Assembly (NCBI RefSeq): GCF_002796985.1
Contig: NZ_PEKX01000018.1
Coordinates: 62,001-126,000 of the forward strand
Source: Pseudomonas sp.
GTDB lineage: Bacteria > Pseudomonadota > Gammaproteobacteria > Pseudomonadales > Pseudomonadaceae
Length of the DNA stretch: 64,000 nucleotides
Reading direction: 5' to 3'
A program made the position numbers and the translations under genes. Shown here piece after piece: positions 1 to 8,945 of this stretch (position 1 is the first letter of the stretch; each line of letters opens with the position of its first letter). The notes under the pieces were generated by a model that saw nothing but the letters and a program-made list of their open reading frames with translations, did not search any database and was not told the DNA's origin.

Positions 1-16
1 TGATCTTCGCCTCGCG

Positions 17-1174
17 GTGAGCGGGCCGATCTTCCCCTGGCGGACGGGCAACCGTTTCGCCCTGCTCTGCGATGGCGAGCGCTTCTTCCCGAGCATGTTC
101 GCCGCCATCGACAGTGCACAGCGGCAGATCGAACTGGAACTCTACCTGGTGGAAAGCGGCAGCTGTGCCGAGGCGCTGCTGGACCACCTGCTGGCCGCCC
201 TTGGGCGCGGCGTGAAGGTGCGCTGCCTGTTCGACGCCTTCGGCAGCCTGAAACTCTCCAGCGCCTGGACGCGCCAACTGCTGGAGGCGGGCGGCGAGCT
301 GCGCCAGTACAACCCGCTGAACTGGAAAGCCGGCCTGCGCAACCTGTACCGCGACCACCGCAAGCTGTTGCTGGTGGACGAGCGCATCGCCTATGTCGGT
401 GGCACCGGCGCCACGGATGAATTCTGGTCCGCGCGGGAGAATCGCAGTGACTGGCACGAAGTGATGGTGGAAATGACCGGCCCCATCGTTGCCGACTGGC
501 AGCGCCTGTTCGAACGGCAATGGAGTGCCTGCCTGGGCGTACGGGCGTGGAAGCCGCGCGAGGAAGTCCTGCTGACTCGCCTGCCGCCCATCCCCAGCGA
601 CGGCGAAGGCCTGGCGCGGGTCGCGTACGCCGACGCTGGCCAGCACCGCGACATTCTCCAGGCGCTGGTCCGTTCGCTGCGTGGCGCGCGCCAGCGGGTC
701 TGGCTGGCGACGCCGTATTTCCTGCCGAGCTGGAAGGTCCGCCGCGCGCTGCGCAAGGCAGCTCAACGCGGTGTCGACGTGCGTCTGTTGCTTACCGGCC
801 GCCTCACCGACCATGCCCCCGTGCGCTATGCGGGCCAGCGCTATTACCCAGGCTTGCTGCGCGCCGGGGTGAAGATCTTCGAGTACCAGCCGCGTTTCCT
901 TCATCTGAAGATGGTACTGGTCGATGACTGGGTCAGTGTCGGCTCCTGCAATTTCGATCATTGGAACCTTCGGTTCAATCTGGAGGCCAATGTAGAAGCG
1001 TTCGATCCGCCATTCACGGCGGCGGTGGCCGACTGCCTGGCCGCCGACTTCGCGCAGAGTCGCGAGATCGACCTGGGCTTCTGGCGCGCGCGCCCCTGGT
1101 GGAAACGCCTGCGCGAACGCCTGTGGGGCTCGCTGGACCGACTGGTGGTGAACTTCCTCGACCGCCGCCGATGA
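17..1174 (+). CDS. Cardiolipin synthase B-type phospholipase D family protein
   Basis: A 385-residue PLD-superfamily protein predicted to make cardiolipin or another phospholipid by transphosphatidylation at the inner membrane. Both HKD motifs are present: H114-x-K116-x4-D121, followed by a GG turn, and H296-x-K298-x4-D303, followed by GSCNFD. There is no N-terminal transmembrane pair, so it resembles the short ClsB/YbhO class rather than ClsA. The GTG start at 17 gives MSGPIFPWR, which looks like a natural N-terminus. The frame stays open to the left edge, so a start outside the window cannot be excluded. An acyltransferase gene follows 34 bp downstream. The family is clear; the exact lipid product is inferred. 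Confidence 0.88.
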   Translation: MSGPIFPWRTGNRFALLCDGERFFPSMFAAIDSAQRQIELELYLVESGSCAEALLDHLLAALGRGVKVRCLFDAFGSLKLSSAWTRQLLEAGGELRQYNPLNWKAGLRNLYRDHRKLLLVDERIAYVGGTGATDEFWSARENRSDWHEVMVEMTGPIVADWQRLFERQWSACLGVRAWKPREEVLLTRLPPIPSDGEGLARVAYADAGQHRDILQALVRSLRGARQRVWLATPYFLPSWKVRRALRKAAQRGVDVRLLLTGRLTDHAPVRYAGQRYYPGLLRAGVKIFEYQPRFLHLKMVLVDDWVSVGSCNFDHWNLRFNLEANVEAFDPPFTAAVADCLAADFAQSREIDLGFWRARPWWKRLRERLWGSLDRLVVNFLDRRR

Positions 1175-1208
1175 CGTCTCAGGGTTGTCTGTCGAGTAGG
1201 AGAGCGGT

Positions 1209-2486
1209 GTGGAGAAAGTTGCAAAGGAGCGTTTCATCGGGCTGGAGTGGCTGCGCTTCCTGATGGGCCTGTACGTGGTGATCTACCACACCCTGCACAG
1301 CTATCCGGCGGAGCAGAAGTTCGCCGGCCTGGATGACCTCACCGCCCTCGGCTTCTTCGCCACCAGCACCTTCTTCGTGCTCTCCGGCTTCCTGCTCTGC
1401 CACGTCTACGTCACCGGCGGGCAACTGCGCGAAAGCCCGCGCAGCTTCCTCACCAAGCGCCTGTCCAACCTCTACCCGCTGCATATCTTCTCGATCCTGC
1501 TGACCATCGCCGTGTTGCTGGTGGTGAGCGGACTGGGCATCGGCCCGGACCTGGACCAGGCGACGCCGCGCTTTGTCATCTACGACACCAACGAGGCCAT
1601 CGGCCGCCTGCAGCCGGAGCTGTTCCACCACTGGATGAGCGACCGCGAGCTGTTGTTCAACAGCATCCTCCAGCTCAGCATGCTGCAGGCCTGGAATCCG
1701 TACTACCTGACCTTCAACGCGCCGCTCTGGTCGCTGTCGACGCTGTTCTTCTTCTACCTCTGCTTCCCCTTCGTCGCACCACGCCTGGCGCGCCTGCAGC
1801 ACAAGTGGCGCTGGTTGCTGGCGCTGTGGGGGCTCTATCTGATCCCACCGGTGCTGGTGATCGCCAGCGAGCAGTACGGCATGCCCTGGACCGGCCTGCT
1901 GCACCGCAATCCGCTGCTGCGCTTGCCGGAGTTCCTCAGCGGCATCCTCGTCTATGGGCTGTTCCGCGAGTACAAGGACGCCGCTCGCCTGCCGGGACGT
2001 GGGATGCTGATAACGATGGGCGCCTTCGTGCTGGCGAATTTCCTTGTCGCCGATTACCTCTACACCCACGGTGCCAAGTTCTGGTACTTCCTGCTGCACA
2101 ACGGTCTGCTGTTGCCGGCACAGCTGATGCTGGTGTTCATGAGCGCATTGCCGCGCGACCCGCAGAGCAGTTTCATCCGCCACTGGTCGCCAAGGCTGGG
2201 GGCGGCCTCGCTATCGCTGTTCGCGTTGCATGTGCCGTTGTTCACCCTGTTCTCGCGTACCGAGAAGCTGATCCGCGCGCCGGGGGATTGCCTGGCGGAC
2301 TGGGCTTTCTGTGTCGAGTCGGCTACCCATCAACAGCTGTCCTTGTGGCTGTACCCGCTGTTCCTGCTGTTCATGGTCACCAGCTGCGTGCTGGTGCAGG
2401 AGCGCTGCGTGGTGCCGGTGCGCAAATGGCTGGTGCGGCACCTGTTGCCCGCACCGCCGAGGCGGCAGGTGGCGACGGAGACTTAG
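1209..2486 (+). CDS. Acyltransferase-3 family membrane protein
   Basis: A 425-residue polytopic protein of the acyltransferase-3 (OafA/NolL-like) family, which transfers acyl groups to extracytoplasmic sugars or lipids. The N-terminus GLEWLRFLMGLYVVIYH holds the conserved arginine and the catalytic-type histidine of TM1. Further hydrophobic segments follow through to the C-terminus, about ten in total. The GTG start at 1209 is supported by an AGGAGAG ribosome-binding site at 1198-1204. It follows the cardiolipin synthase by 34 bp and may be cotranscribed with it. The substrate cannot be read from the sequence. Confidence 0.85.
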   Translation: MEKVAKERFIGLEWLRFLMGLYVVIYHTLHSYPAEQKFAGLDDLTALGFFATSTFFVLSGFLLCHVYVTGGQLRESPRSFLTKRLSNLYPLHIFSILLTIAVLLVVSGLGIGPDLDQATPRFVIYDTNEAIGRLQPELFHHWMSDRELLFNSILQLSMLQAWNPYYLTFNAPLWSLSTLFFFYLCFPFVAPRLARLQHKWRWLLALWGLYLIPPVLVIASEQYGMPWTGLLHRNPLLRLPEFLSGILVYGLFREYKDAARLPGRGMLITMGAFVLANFLVADYLYTHGAKFWYFLLHNGLLLPAQLMLVFMSALPRDPQSSFIRHWSPRLGAASLSLFALHVPLFTLFSRTEKLIRAPGDCLADWAFCVESATHQQLSLWLYPLFLLFMVTSCVLVQERCVVPVRKWLVRHLLPAPPRRQVATET

Positions 2487-2563
2487 CTCTTTGCCTGTGC
2501 TGTTCGCGAGCAATAACGGTGGCGTCCCCTTCGTCCCGCCAGTTCAGCGCCGCTGCGCTCTTC

Positions 2564-2632
2564 GTAGGAGCGAGCTTGCTCGCGAATCGCCCCTGCTCCG
2601 TAGGGCCATTATCCGCCCTACGAACCGGCCTG
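2564..2632. repeat. REP-type palindromes downstream of acyltransferase gene
   Basis: A REP unit at 2564-2586 starts GTAGGAGCGAGC and ends GCTCGCGAA, with a short internal palindrome. The same unit occurs at 30867 and 36358. A weaker partner, TTCGCGAGCAA, lies near 2504. A second palindrome from about 2600 to 2622 starts GTAGGG and ends CCCTAC. The rest of the 257-bp gap before the next gene shows no ORF or terminator. Confidence 0.7.
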
Positions 2633-2743
2633 TCGGGATACGCTTCTATCGCGGCCAAGGCTTCGGCGTGTTTCGCAGACCCTGCTAGTTTTTCTGCATT
2701 GCCATCACCTTGCTGGTGTGGCCTTTCACGGACGACAACACGC

Positions 2744-3340
2744 ATGCCCCTGGACATCCACCTGCTCAGCGGCGAAGCCATCCGCCCCGTCATCGATGAC
2801 CTGGTGCGCCTGCGCATTGAGGTGTTTCGCGAGTATCCCTACCTCTTCGACGGCAACCCGGACTACGAAGCCGGATACCTCGACGCCTATGTGCGCTCGG
2901 CCTGGAGCCTTGGCGTGCTGTTGTTCGATGGGGGCAAGGTGGTCGGTGCTGCGACCGGCCTGCCATTGCAGGACGAGGCAGAAGCATTCCAGCGGCCCTT
3001 TCTGGAGCAGGGCTGGAACCCCGAGCGGATATTCTATTTCGGCGAATCGGTGGTGTTGCCGGAGTACCGCAGCGTCGACCTCGACTTGCGCTTCTTTGCC
3101 GAGCGCGAACGCTTCGCGCGTGGCCTGAACCGCTTCGACTGGTGCGCCTTCTGCGCGCTGCGCCGGCCGCGGGACCATCCCGCCAGGCCCGCCAGTTATC
3201 GTGACCCGGATGCCTTCTGGTTGCAGCGCGGTTTCACTCCGCAGCCTGGCCTGCAGGCCGAATACCGTTGGTGCGATATCGGCGGCGAGCAACAGGCAAC
3301 CGCCAAGCCCATGGTGTTCTGGCTCAAGGAGCTGACCTGA
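2744..3340 (+). CDS. GNAT-like acyltransferase, function unknown
   Basis: A 198-residue protein with the look of a GNAT-fold N-acyltransferase: an N-terminal segment with a helix (DDLVRLRIEVFREYPYLF), a central beta region with VVGAATGLPL, and a tryptophan/aromatic-rich C-terminus. The frame is open far upstream, but the ATG at 2744 (MPLDIHLLSG) is the first start giving a protein-like N-terminus, and the upstream sequence is REP-containing intergenic DNA. Substrate unknown. The neighbours (acyltransferase, toxin-antitoxin) give no functional hint. Confidence 0.7.
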   Translation: MPLDIHLLSGEAIRPVIDDLVRLRIEVFREYPYLFDGNPDYEAGYLDAYVRSAWSLGVLLFDGGKVVGAATGLPLQDEAEAFQRPFLEQGWNPERIFYFGESVVLPEYRSVDLDLRFFAERERFARGLNRFDWCAFCALRRPRDHPARPASYRDPDAFWLQRGFTPQPGLQAEYRWCDIGGEQQATAKPMVFWLKELT

Positions 3341-3350
3341 TAAGCAGAAC

Positions 3351-3638
3351 TCAGAATCCGCCTTCGCGCTGGTGGCGGATGGCGAGGATCACCAGAGATT
3401 CGCCCGCGATGCGGTAGCGGGCGAGGTAGCCACTGTCGCCGAAGTCGATGGGCCATTCGCGATAGTTCACGGGCAGGTCATCGATCAGCCGCCCCATCTG
3501 CGGATGCGCTCCCAAGGCCTGGGTGGTTTCGAGGATGATCCGGCCGGCACGCTGGGCTGCACTGGGATTGGTTTCCCGCAGAAAGCGGCGCAGGCGTTCG
3601 AGATCCCGAATCGCAGCGGGTGCGTAGATCACTTGCAT
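3351..3638 (-). CDS. ParE/RelE-family toxin
   Basis: A 95-residue protein of the RelE/ParE toxin superfamily. The N-terminus (QVIYAPAAIRDLERLRRFL) matches the usual strand-helix start, and the C-terminus ends in an IRHQREGGF segment typical of ParE-like toxins. ParE members poison gyrase and RelE members cleave mRNA; the sequence looks closer to ParE. It is encoded downstream of, and overlaps by 10 bp, the ribbon-helix-helix antitoxin gene, the classical antitoxin-first order. Confidence 0.85.
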   Translation of the reverse strand: MQVIYAPAAIRDLERLRRFLRETNPSAAQRAGRIILETTQALGAHPQMGRLIDDLPVNYREWPIDFGDSGYLARYRIAGESLVILAIRHQREGGF

Positions 3639-3898
3639 TCAGGCGCGGCTTGTTCGTCTTCATTCCCCCAGCTGTTCAGCCAGTTTTCCACCGCCTCGGC
3701 GGTAACGTGCTGGCCGGTCGCCTGGAATTCCTCCCAGGCCTGCTCGGTGTCCTTCTTCAGCTTTTCGCGCTGCTCTTCGCGCACCACATACTGGCCGATG
3801 GCTTCACGAATGATCCAGTGCGGCGAGCGCTGGCGCAGCTCCGCCAGTTCGCGGATGCGGGCGAGCATTCCCTCGTCGAGTTTGACCGAAGTGGCCAT
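3629..3898 (-). CDS. CopG/ParD-type ribbon-helix-helix antitoxin
   Basis: An 89-residue antitoxin. The N-terminus MATSVKLDEGMLARIREL is a ribbon-helix-helix DNA-binding strand and helix. The C-terminal half is charged and would wrap the toxin. The start at 3898 is chosen because an AGAGG ribosome-binding site precedes it and the RHH strand begins right there; the frame extends 15 codons further upstream without family features. It should neutralise the ParE-like toxin and autorepress the operon. Confidence 0.85.
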   Translation of the reverse strand: MATSVKLDEGMLARIRELAELRQRSPHWIIREAIGQYVVREEQREKLKKDTEQAWEEFQATGQHVTAEAVENWLNSWGNEDEQAAPECK

Positions 3899-3919
3899 GT
3901 TCGTACCTCTTATCGATAG

Positions 3920-3939
3920 GTAATACCAGGTAGTACTAA
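3920..3939. promoter_or_regulatory. Candidate toxin-antitoxin operator
   Basis: Just upstream of the antitoxin start lie two short symmetric elements, GGTAATACC (3920-3928) and TAGTACTA (3932-3939). RHH antitoxins usually bind short palindromic repeats in this position. Assignment is by position and symmetry only. Confidence 0.4.
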
Positions 3940-4095
3940 TCAATACTTCTCGCGCAATGGATCAGTGTCAAACAGGAAAGGATGAGTGGGGTGGAGGGCG
4001 CCTGTAACTGCGACGCCGTCGACCCGGACTTTCGACGGGTGGCAAGGCAAGGCGCCGTGGTTATGCTCCGGGGATAACCATAAGAGGGACTCTCC

Positions 4096-4647
4096 ATGCT
4101 CCGACTGGCCCTGTGCGCCTTTCTCCTGATGCTGGCCGGCTGCAGTTCTCCCGGCGCCTTCTTCGGCGCGGTGGACGGGCCGCCGTTCGCTGCGCTCCCG
4201 GCGGACTCGCAGCAGGCCACGGTGTACCTCTACCGGCCGCAGAACCAGTGGTCCGACGAGGAGCTGGAAGCACCGGGGCTGTTCATCAACAACGAGCTGA
4301 TCGGCAGCCTGCCGAGCAACGGCTACCTCGCCCTGAGCTTCGCCCCCGGCAGTTATCCGTTACAGATGCGTCGCCCGCTGCTGGGCAGCTTCTGGACCTT
4401 ATTCGCCGGCGGCAGCCTGGACTTCACCCTGATCGCCGGCTTCACCCTGGAAGCCCGCGCCGGCGAGGTCTACTACCTGCGCTACGACGAGACCCACACG
4501 CCGCCCAAGTACGAGCACACCGCCGGGCAGGGCGCCGGCCCGCTGCAACTGGTGGGCAAGGAGCTGGGCTCGCGGGAGATTCCGGCCACCCGGCAGGTGC
4601 AGGAGTCAGTGCGGGTCGCCGCCAGTGGAGAAGTGGTTTCGCCCTAG
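4096..4647 (+). CDS. DUF2846-like lipoprotein
   Basis: A 183-residue predicted lipoprotein. The signal peptide MLRLALCAFLLMLAGC ends in a lipobox, with Cys16 as the lipidation site. The mature part contains ATVYLYRP and later GEVYYLRY, the pattern of small DUF2846-type periplasmic domains. Function unknown. It stands alone between the toxin-antitoxin pair and the antiporter gene; an AGAGGGA sequence precedes the ATG. Confidence 0.75.
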   Translation: MLRLALCAFLLMLAGCSSPGAFFGAVDGPPFAALPADSQQATVYLYRPQNQWSDEELEAPGLFINNELIGSLPSNGYLALSFAPGSYPLQMRRPLLGSFWTLFAGGSLDFTLIAGFTLEARAGEVYYLRYDETHTPPKYEHTAGQGAGPLQLVGKELGSREIPATRQVQESVRVAASGEVVSP

Positions 4648-4831
4648 TTGGATAAGCAGGCTGTGATGCGCTCCCCAGAGGGGCTGTGCGCTGGCCGGCA
4701 AGCGCGGGAATAGGAGTTTTCGTCGCCAGCTTCCTAAGGAATTTTCAGCCCTGGCTTTGGGAATCCGGGCGATTTCGGCCTCGCTGATGGCAGCACATAA
4801 ATCGTGACTCCACATTTCAGGGAGTCACGCT

Positions 4832-6352
4832 ATGGAACAAGCCGACAGCAACAAGATCGGGGTGGTGGCGGCCACCCTGATGGTGGCCGGCAACATGATG
4901 GGGTCAGGTGTATTCATGTTGCCGGCCAACCTGGCCACCACCGGTGGCATTGCCCTTTACGGATGGTTCATCACCATCGTCGGCGCGGTGTCGCTGGCCC
5001 TGGTCTTCGCCAAGCTCTCGTCGATCGACCCGGCAGCGGGTGGGCCTTATGCCTACACCAAGAAGTCGTTCGGCAATTACATGGGCTACCAGACCAACCT
5101 GATCTACTGGTTGGCCAACATGGTGGGCAACGTCGGATTGGCGGTTGCCGGCCTGGGCTACCTGTCGCACTTCTTCCCCAGCCTGAAGGACCCGCTGGTG
5201 TCCGCGATGGCGCAGATCGCGGTGATCTGGTTCTTCACCTACGCCAACATCCTCGGCCCATCGGTGGTCGGCAAGCTGCAATCGTTCACCACGGTCTTCG
5301 CCCTGTTCCCGATCATCGGCATGGCGTTGCTGGGCTGGTTCTGGTTCAGCGGCGATATCTACGAGGCTGGCTGGAACGTGTCCGGCAAGAGCGGCTTCGA
5401 GGCGGTGGGCTCGACGCTGAACTACACGCTGTGGGCGTTCATCGGCGTGGAAAGCGCCTCGGTGTCGGCGGGCGTGGTGCGTGACCCGGCGCGCAACGTG
5501 CCGATCGCGACCGTGGGCGGCGTGCTCATCGCGGCGGTCTGTTATGTGCTCAGCTCCACCGCGATCATGGGCATGATCCCGAACAAGGACCTGCTCGCTT
5601 CCAGTGCACCGTTCGCCGATGCCGCACGTCTCGCCTTGGGTGATACCGCCGCGAACATCGTGGCGCTTTGCGCGGCGATCGGCTGCCTCGGTTCGCTGGC
5701 CGGCTGGACCTTGCTGGTCGGGCAGACGGCCAAGGCGGCGGCGGACGACGGCCTGTTCGGCAAGATCTTCGCCAAGGTCAACGCCAAGGGCGTGCCCTCG
5801 GCAGGCCTGGCCATCGTCGCGGCGATCATGAGCATCCAGGTGCTGGCGACCATGTCGCCCACCGCCAGCGAGCAGTTCGGCAAGATCGCTTCCATCGCGG
5901 TGATCATGACGCTGTTGCCGTACATCTACTCGGCAGTCGCCATCAAGGTGTTGGGCTACAAGAAGATGCCGGCGCGGCAGTATGGCTTCTACACCTTCGT
6001 CGGCGTCATCGCGGCCATCTACAGCCTCTGGGCAATGGTCGGTTCCGATGGCGAGCAGACCCGCTGGTCGCTGATCTTCGTGGTCTCCACGATCATCTTC
6101 TACGAGCTGTCGATCAACAGCATGCGCACCGTCGAGGAAACCGGTGTCCATCCGGGCGGTGTTTCGCCGGGCTGGATCCGCTTTGGCACCCTGGCGCTGA
6201 CCATCATCGCGCTGGTGGCGATGTTCTGGGTCTCGGTCGGCCGCCACGACAACCTCAACCTGCGCCCGCGGGTACCGCAACCGATGGTCACCGCGACCAC
6301 CGCAACGGCTACCCCGGCTGCATCTGCCGCCACCGCTCAATCCCTCAATTGA
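4832..6352 (+). CDS. Basic amino acid/polyamine antiporter, APC superfamily
   Basis: A 506-residue inner-membrane antiporter related to AdiC, CadB and PotE. TM1 carries GNMMGSGVFMLPANLA, nearly identical to the substrate-binding GSG motif of AdiC-type exchangers. About twelve hydrophobic segments follow, then a roughly 35-residue Ala/Thr-rich C-terminal tail not seen in AdiC (about 445 aa). The next gene is a pyridoxal-phosphate basic amino acid decarboxylase, so the pair should import an amino acid (Arg, Lys or Orn) and export its decarboxylation product. This resembles the P. aeruginosa permease/decarboxylase pair linked to lysine or arginine use. The exact substrate is unresolved. Confidence 0.88.
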   Translation: MEQADSNKIGVVAATLMVAGNMMGSGVFMLPANLATTGGIALYGWFITIVGAVSLALVFAKLSSIDPAAGGPYAYTKKSFGNYMGYQTNLIYWLANMVGNVGLAVAGLGYLSHFFPSLKDPLVSAMAQIAVIWFFTYANILGPSVVGKLQSFTTVFALFPIIGMALLGWFWFSGDIYEAGWNVSGKSGFEAVGSTLNYTLWAFIGVESASVSAGVVRDPARNVPIATVGGVLIAAVCYVLSSTAIMGMIPNKDLLASSAPFADAARLALGDTAANIVALCAAIGCLGSLAGWTLLVGQTAKAAADDGLFGKIFAKVNAKGVPSAGLAIVAAIMSIQVLATMSPTASEQFGKIASIAVIMTLLPYIYSAVAIKVLGYKKMPARQYGFYTFVGVIAAIYSLWAMVGSDGEQTRWSLIFVVSTIIFYELSINSMRTVEETGVHPGGVSPGWIRFGTLALTIIALVAMFWVSVGRHDNLNLRPRVPQPMVTATTATATPAASAATAQSLN

Positions 6353-6451
6353 TCCCTCGCCTGCACACGCCTTCTCCAATGGCGCTGAAGGCGCGGCAGG
6401 CGCCTGTCTGGCTTGTAGCTCTAGAGCCGCAAGCTGATTCAAGGAGTTCTC

Positions 6452-8740
6452 ATGTCTGAGTCCGTTACCAAAAATACGCTGGATGTCGTGGTCCTGATGG
6501 TCCATGAGGCGCTGGAACAGGCCACTTCTGCTGGACGAGCCGCACGAGCGCTGGTTCAGGATCTCGAGCGCCGCGGCGTGACGGTGCTGTTTGCCGCGAC
6601 TGCTGACGACGCCTGTGCCGTCATCGATTCGAATCCGGCGTTGCAGTGTGTGCTGCTGAACTGGGAGTTGCCTGGCGGCGCGTTGCCGGTGCTCGATACC
6701 TTGCGTCGACGGCATGCGCAGTTGCCGGCGTTCCTCCTGGCTTCGCGCGGCAATGCGGCGTCCATCGATCTGCAGGCGCTGCGCCAGTCCGACGACTTCA
6801 TCTGGTTGCTGGAAGACACCACCGACTTCATCGGCGGCCGGGTCATCGCGGCTGTCGAGCGCTATCGGGACGCGGTGTTGCCACCGATGTTCAAGGCCTT
6901 GATGAAGTTCTCCCGCGTCTACGAATACTCCTGGCACACGCCGGGTCACACCGGCGGCACTGGCTTCCTCAAGTCGCCGGCCGGGCGCGCCTTCTTCGAT
7001 TTCTTCGGCGAGGAGCTGCTGCGCTCGGACCTGTCGATCTCCGTCGGCGACCTGGGTTCGCTGCTCGACCACAGCGGCCCCATCGGTGAGAGCGAACGTT
7101 ATGCCGCACGGGTGTTCGGCGCGCACCGCAGCTACCACGTCACCAACGGCTCCTCGACCTCCAACCGGGTCATCCTGATGGCCAGCGTGACCCGTGATCA
7201 GATCGCCCTGTGTGATCGCAACTGCCACAAGTCGGCGGAGCACGCGATGACCATGTCCGGGGCGATCCCCACCTACCTGGTGCCGTCGCGCAACCACCTG
7301 GGGCTGATCGGCCCGATCCTGCCCGAGCGGCTGACCGCCGTGGCAGTGAAGCGGCATATCGCCGACAACGCGCTGGCGCATTCGGGGATCGACCCCACGC
7401 CGCGCCACGCGATCATCACCAACTCCACCTACGACGGCCTTTGCTACAACGTCGCGCGGGTTGAGGAGCTGCTGGGGCAGAGCGTCGATCGCCTGCATTT
7501 CGATGAAGCCTGGTATGGCTACGCGCGCTTCAACCCCATCTACCGCCAGCGCCATGCCATGCACGGTGACCCGGCCGAGCACACGGCGGATCGCCCCACG
7601 GTGTTCGCTACGCAGTCCACTCACAAGCTGCTGGCGGCCTTGTCCCAGGCCTCGTTCATTCACGTGCGCGACGGGCGCAACCCGGTGGAGCACGCGCGCT
7701 TCAACGAGTCCTTCATGATGCAGGCGTCCACCTCGCCGCAGTACGCGATCATCGCTTCCAACGATGTGTCGGCGGCGATGATGGACGGGCAGGGCGGCGA
7801 GGCCCTGACCACCGATTCGATCCGCGAGGCGGTGGCCTTCCGCCGCTTGCTGGCGCGCCTGAACAATGACTTCGCCGAGCAGGGCGACTGGTTCTTCGAC
7901 GCCTGGCAACCCGATGAGGTGCGCGACCCGAAGTCGGGGCGCAAGGTGCCGTTCTTCGAGGCCGACGAGGAGCTGCTGGTCCGCGATCCGCAGTGCTGGA
8001 CCCTGGCGCCGGGAGCGCAATGGCACGGCTTCGGTGAGATCGAGGACGGCTACTGCATGCTCGATCCGATCAAGGTCTCGGTGGTAACGCCCGGTGTCTC
8101 GCCCAGCGGTGGACTGATGCCGGTCGGTATTCCCGCGGTGATCCTCACTGCCTACCTGGCACAGCAGGGCATAGTGGTGGAGAAGACCACCGACTTCACC
8201 TTGTTGTTCCTCTTCTCCATCGGCGTCACCAAGGGCAAGTGGGGCACGCTGGTGAACGCGCTGCTGGGCTTCAAGCGTGACTACGATGCGAACCTTCCGT
8301 TGGCGCGCGCGCTGCCGCAACTGGTCGCCAGCTGGCCGGAGCGCTACGCCCCGATGGGCCTCAAGGACCTCTGCGACCGGATGTTCGAAGCCATGGCCGA
8401 GCTGGAAACCACCACGCTGATGGCCCAGGCCTTCTCCCTGCTGCCGGAGCCGAAGCTGACTCCTTGCGCGGCCTACGAGCAACTGGTGAAGAACAACATC
8501 GAGCAGTTGACCCTGGAGGAAATGAGCGGCCGTACCGTGGCGACCGGTGTGGTGCCGTACCCGCCGGGCATCCCGTTGCTGATGCCGGGCGAAAACGCTG
8601 GTGCCAGCGACGGCCCGGTACTGGGCTACCTGAAGGCGCTGGAGGCGTTCGATAGGCGCTTTCCGGGCTTCGCCCACGACACCCATGGTGTCGAAGTAGA
8701 GGACGGGTTCTACCGTATCGCCTGCCTCAAGGGCTGCTGA
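6452..8740 (+). CDS. Orn/Lys/Arg decarboxylase, PLP-dependent
   Basis: A 762-residue fold-type I decarboxylase of the large bacterial Arg/Lys/Orn class (AdiA, CadA, LdcA). An N-terminal receiver-like wing domain (about 1-130) precedes the PLP domain. The cofactor lysine is K392 in STHK (residues 389-392), and YSWHTPGHTGGTGF and HFDEAWYGYARF are the usual family motifs. The start is preceded by AAGGAG. It lies 99 bp after the antiporter gene and a strong terminator follows, so the two form a decarboxylase/exchanger operon that consumes protons and feeds polyamine metabolism. In P. aeruginosa the homologous enzyme LdcA acts on lysine; specificity here is inferred. Confidence 0.9.
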   Translation: MSESVTKNTLDVVVLMVHEALEQATSAGRAARALVQDLERRGVTVLFAATADDACAVIDSNPALQCVLLNWELPGGALPVLDTLRRRHAQLPAFLLASRGNAASIDLQALRQSDDFIWLLEDTTDFIGGRVIAAVERYRDAVLPPMFKALMKFSRVYEYSWHTPGHTGGTGFLKSPAGRAFFDFFGEELLRSDLSISVGDLGSLLDHSGPIGESERYAARVFGAHRSYHVTNGSSTSNRVILMASVTRDQIALCDRNCHKSAEHAMTMSGAIPTYLVPSRNHLGLIGPILPERLTAVAVKRHIADNALAHSGIDPTPRHAIITNSTYDGLCYNVARVEELLGQSVDRLHFDEAWYGYARFNPIYRQRHAMHGDPAEHTADRPTVFATQSTHKLLAALSQASFIHVRDGRNPVEHARFNESFMMQASTSPQYAIIASNDVSAAMMDGQGGEALTTDSIREAVAFRRLLARLNNDFAEQGDWFFDAWQPDEVRDPKSGRKVPFFEADEELLVRDPQCWTLAPGAQWHGFGEIEDGYCMLDPIKVSVVTPGVSPSGGLMPVGIPAVILTAYLAQQGIVVEKTTDFTLLFLFSIGVTKGKWGTLVNALLGFKRDYDANLPLARALPQLVASWPERYAPMGLKDLCDRMFEAMAELETTTLMAQAFSLLPEPKLTPCAAYEQLVKNNIEQLTLEEMSGRTVATGVVPYPPGIPLLMPGENAGASDGPVLGYLKALEAFDRRFPGFAHDTHGVEVEDGFYRIACLKGC

Positions 8741-8755
8741 TCCGCGAGTGAACCA

Positions 8756-8789
8756 GCCGGCGACGGACGCTGTCCGTCGCCGGCTTTTT
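8756..8789 (+). terminator. Rho-independent terminator after decarboxylase
   Basis: Perfect 13-bp stem GCCGGCGACGGAC with a 3-nt loop, followed by five T residues. It ends the antiporter-decarboxylase transcript. Confidence 0.93.
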
Positions 8790-8832
8790 GTTGTCCGCCG
8801 AACTCGCTGCCGCCCGCGGATCGGTGCTGGCG

Positions 8833-8932
8833 GAGTTGTGAGATGAACTCATAGCTCCTTGAGTTTTTATGGCTACCGGGCCGCTCTCGCCCGGTGCTAA
8901 AAATCGTCGCACCAGCTCATCGACAACAACAA
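8833..8932 (+). promoter_or_regulatory. Leader/control region of Fae operon with half-sites and A-rich motif
   Basis: Three alternating half-sites, GAGTT (8833-8837), AACTC (8846-8850) and GAGTT (8861-8865), could form an operator. A 7-bp hairpin, ACCGGGC/GCCCGGT, lies at 8875-8895. At 8925-8932 AACAACAA matches the AANAANAA motif bound by Hfq/Crc in pseudomonad catabolite repression, 13 nt before an ATG at 8946. Function is inferred from motif and position. Confidence 0.45.
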
Positions 8933-8945
8933 AGAGCGACGCGAC

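Noticed and set aside
1805..2743. Upstream extension of the GNAT-like frame into the acyltransferase gene
   Set aside because: Translation there is an alternate-frame reading of the acyltransferase and of REP DNA; the real start is the ATG at 2744.
3372..3923. Plus-strand frame over the toxin-antitoxin pair
   Set aside because: Antisense of both genes; the minus-strand products match ParE and RHH families.
4904..8686. Very long minus-strand open frame opposite the antiporter and decarboxylase
   Set aside because: Low-complexity His/Arg/Gln/Gly translation with no family; it is the antisense shadow of two well-supported genes in GC-rich DNA.
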